58,726 nt of DNA. It comes from Perkinsus marinus ATCC 50983 (taxonomy: Eukaryota; Perkinsozoa; Perkinsida; Perkinsidae). The stretch spans positions 423,860-482,585 of the forward strand of contig NW_003213889.1 of assembly GCF_000006405.1 (NCBI RefSeq), read 5' to 3'. The position numbers were made by a program, and so were the translations under genes. Positions 58,045 to 58,726 of this stretch are shown in pieces (position 1 is the stretch's first letter; the number at the start of each line of letters is the position of its first letter). Under the pieces are notes generated by a model that was given only the letters and a program-made list of their open reading frames with translations, did no database searches and had not been told where the DNA came from.

Positions 58045-58726
58045 ATGACTAAAGGTTGCCGCTCCCAGGAGGCTCGCAAACGTCGAAGGCGACGCTACAA
58101 AGCCGCTCGGTATGCTCATAGTGCTATCACTACTACCGAGAAGAGTTATGTCGACACGAGGAGCGCTGATCCTCCCTTGGATAACTCGAAGTCTTTATCG
58201 GTGGACCAAGTCCCCGGGCTTCTTCCAACTGACGGCAACTGTTGGGAAACATTGGCCGCATCAGTCTTAGCAAAAGAGCGATCTGCTACTCCGATGCAAG
58301 ACGGATCGGGATTGCCCGCCACATGTCAGTGGGATTCTACTATCCATATTTCGACCCGATTCGAGGCCGTCGTTAACGAGATTGCTGATGCTCTTCAGGA
58401 TAAAGCGACAGAATGGTCTAATCAACCCCAGGTTAAGGAGTTTCTATCGACCTTCGAATTCTCATCGAGAGAGTTACAATCCTCCATGGCCGTTGGATGG
58501 GTCAACCTTGGTATTGTCGAAGCGGGCAACGAGTTAGCAGTTGAATTCTGCAACATTCTAGAGAGTCACGGCTTTGGGAATACTGCTACCTTCATGGAAT
58601 CGGCTTCTTCAGTTTCAAAGGTTAGGGGAAGGCTTTTGGAGGTGCTATCCCGCATCACCGCAGATGAGAGTATTCCGGAGATAATGGAATTGGTTTGCAT
58701 TATGAGTGGTTGTGGGGTTGGTCTTA
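58045..58726 (+). CDS. Partial ORF running off the right edge, family unknown
   Basis: From the ATG at 58045 the frame stays open for 227 codons to the window end. The N-terminus is strongly basic (MTKGCRSQEARKRRRRYKAA), followed by a Leu-rich, mostly helical-looking part (LLPTDGNCWETLAASVLA, STFEFSSRELQSSMAVGWVN). I recognise no domain. A basic N-terminus with a helical body downstream of a structured, repeat-bearing leader could fit a nucleic-acid-binding protein of a retroelement, but no protease, reverse transcriptase or zinc knuckle is visible. It could equally be a host gene. An opposing frame at 57844-58119 is treated as its shadow. Confidence 0.45.
   Translation, partial: MTKGCRSQEARKRRRRRYKAARYAHSAITTTEKSYVDTRSADPPLDNSKSLSVDQVPGLLPTDGNCWETLAASVLAKERSATPMQDGSGLPATCQWDSTIHISTRFEAVVNEIADALQDKATEWSNQPQVKEFLSTFEFSSRELQSSMAVGWVNLGIVEAGNELAVEFCNILESHGFGNTATFMESASSVSKVRGRLLEVLSRITADESIPEIMELVCIMSGCGVGL

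Noticed and set aside
57844-58119. Minus-strand 91-codon frame
   Set aside because: It overlaps the N-terminal codons of the longer plus-strand frame at 58045 and has no family signal.

Overview
The window is nuclear DNA of a protist. Its genes are cut by very short GT-AG introns, mostly 31 to 56 nt, and they include typical eukaryotic proteins: dyskerin/Cbf5, a PUS7/TruD pseudouridine synthase, a YL1/Vps72 SWR1 subunit, a PRL-type phosphatase, a dithiol glutaredoxin, a CUE-domain protein and an EFCAB10-like flagellar protein. A coiled-coil protein with a paired EF-hand-like tail of a type I associate with dinozoan alveolates, the mid-range base composition and the tiny introns suggest a perkinsid such as Perkinsus. 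That assignment is an inference from style, not a database result.

Layout. Positions 1-6,690 hold old transposon debris, short perfect hairpins, an EFCAB10-like gene (3229-3912, minus) and a coiled-coil/EF-hand gene ending at 6362. Positions 6,700-29,720 form one large structure: two nearly identical copies of an ~11.5 kb DNA transposon in inverted orientation, separated by a 100-N gap at 18412-18511 and flanked by a 13-bp direct repeat (6687-6699 and 29721-29733) that looks like a target-site duplication. Each copy carries a MULE-type DDE transposase with a SWIM zinc finger, a PIF1-like SF1 helicase on the same strand, a long degenerate triplet-rich stretch, and complex ends with a perfect hairpin followed by a T tract. 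I do not know of a described MULE that carries its own PIF1-like helicase, so this is the best candidate for an undescribed system here.

Positions 29,832-44,521 are a normal gene-rich stretch. They contain dyskerin (13 exons), a convergent PUS7-like gene, a coiled-coil gene, a secreted Cys-rich protein, a polytopic membrane protein, tRNA-Ser(GCT), a CUE-domain gene and a YL1/Vps72 gene with a 46-bp minisatellite in one intron. The giant insertion ends only 98 bp before the dyskerin start codon.

Positions 44,522-58,726 are sparser. They hold a possible MITE, a second 100-N gap (45759-45858), small hypothetical genes, a PRL phosphatase without a C-terminal CaaX box, two paralogous genes with repeated GRF motifs on either side of a ~17-copy 58-bp satellite, a glutaredoxin followed by a 43-bp minisatellite, more perfect hairpins, and an open reading frame that runs off the right edge.

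Exon models for Cbf5, Vps72, the CUE gene, PRL, Grx, the EFCAB10-like gene, the 3' part of PUS7 and a small three-exon gene were built by hand. In each, the summed exon length is a multiple of three and all introns are GT-AG. They remain unconfirmed by RNA.
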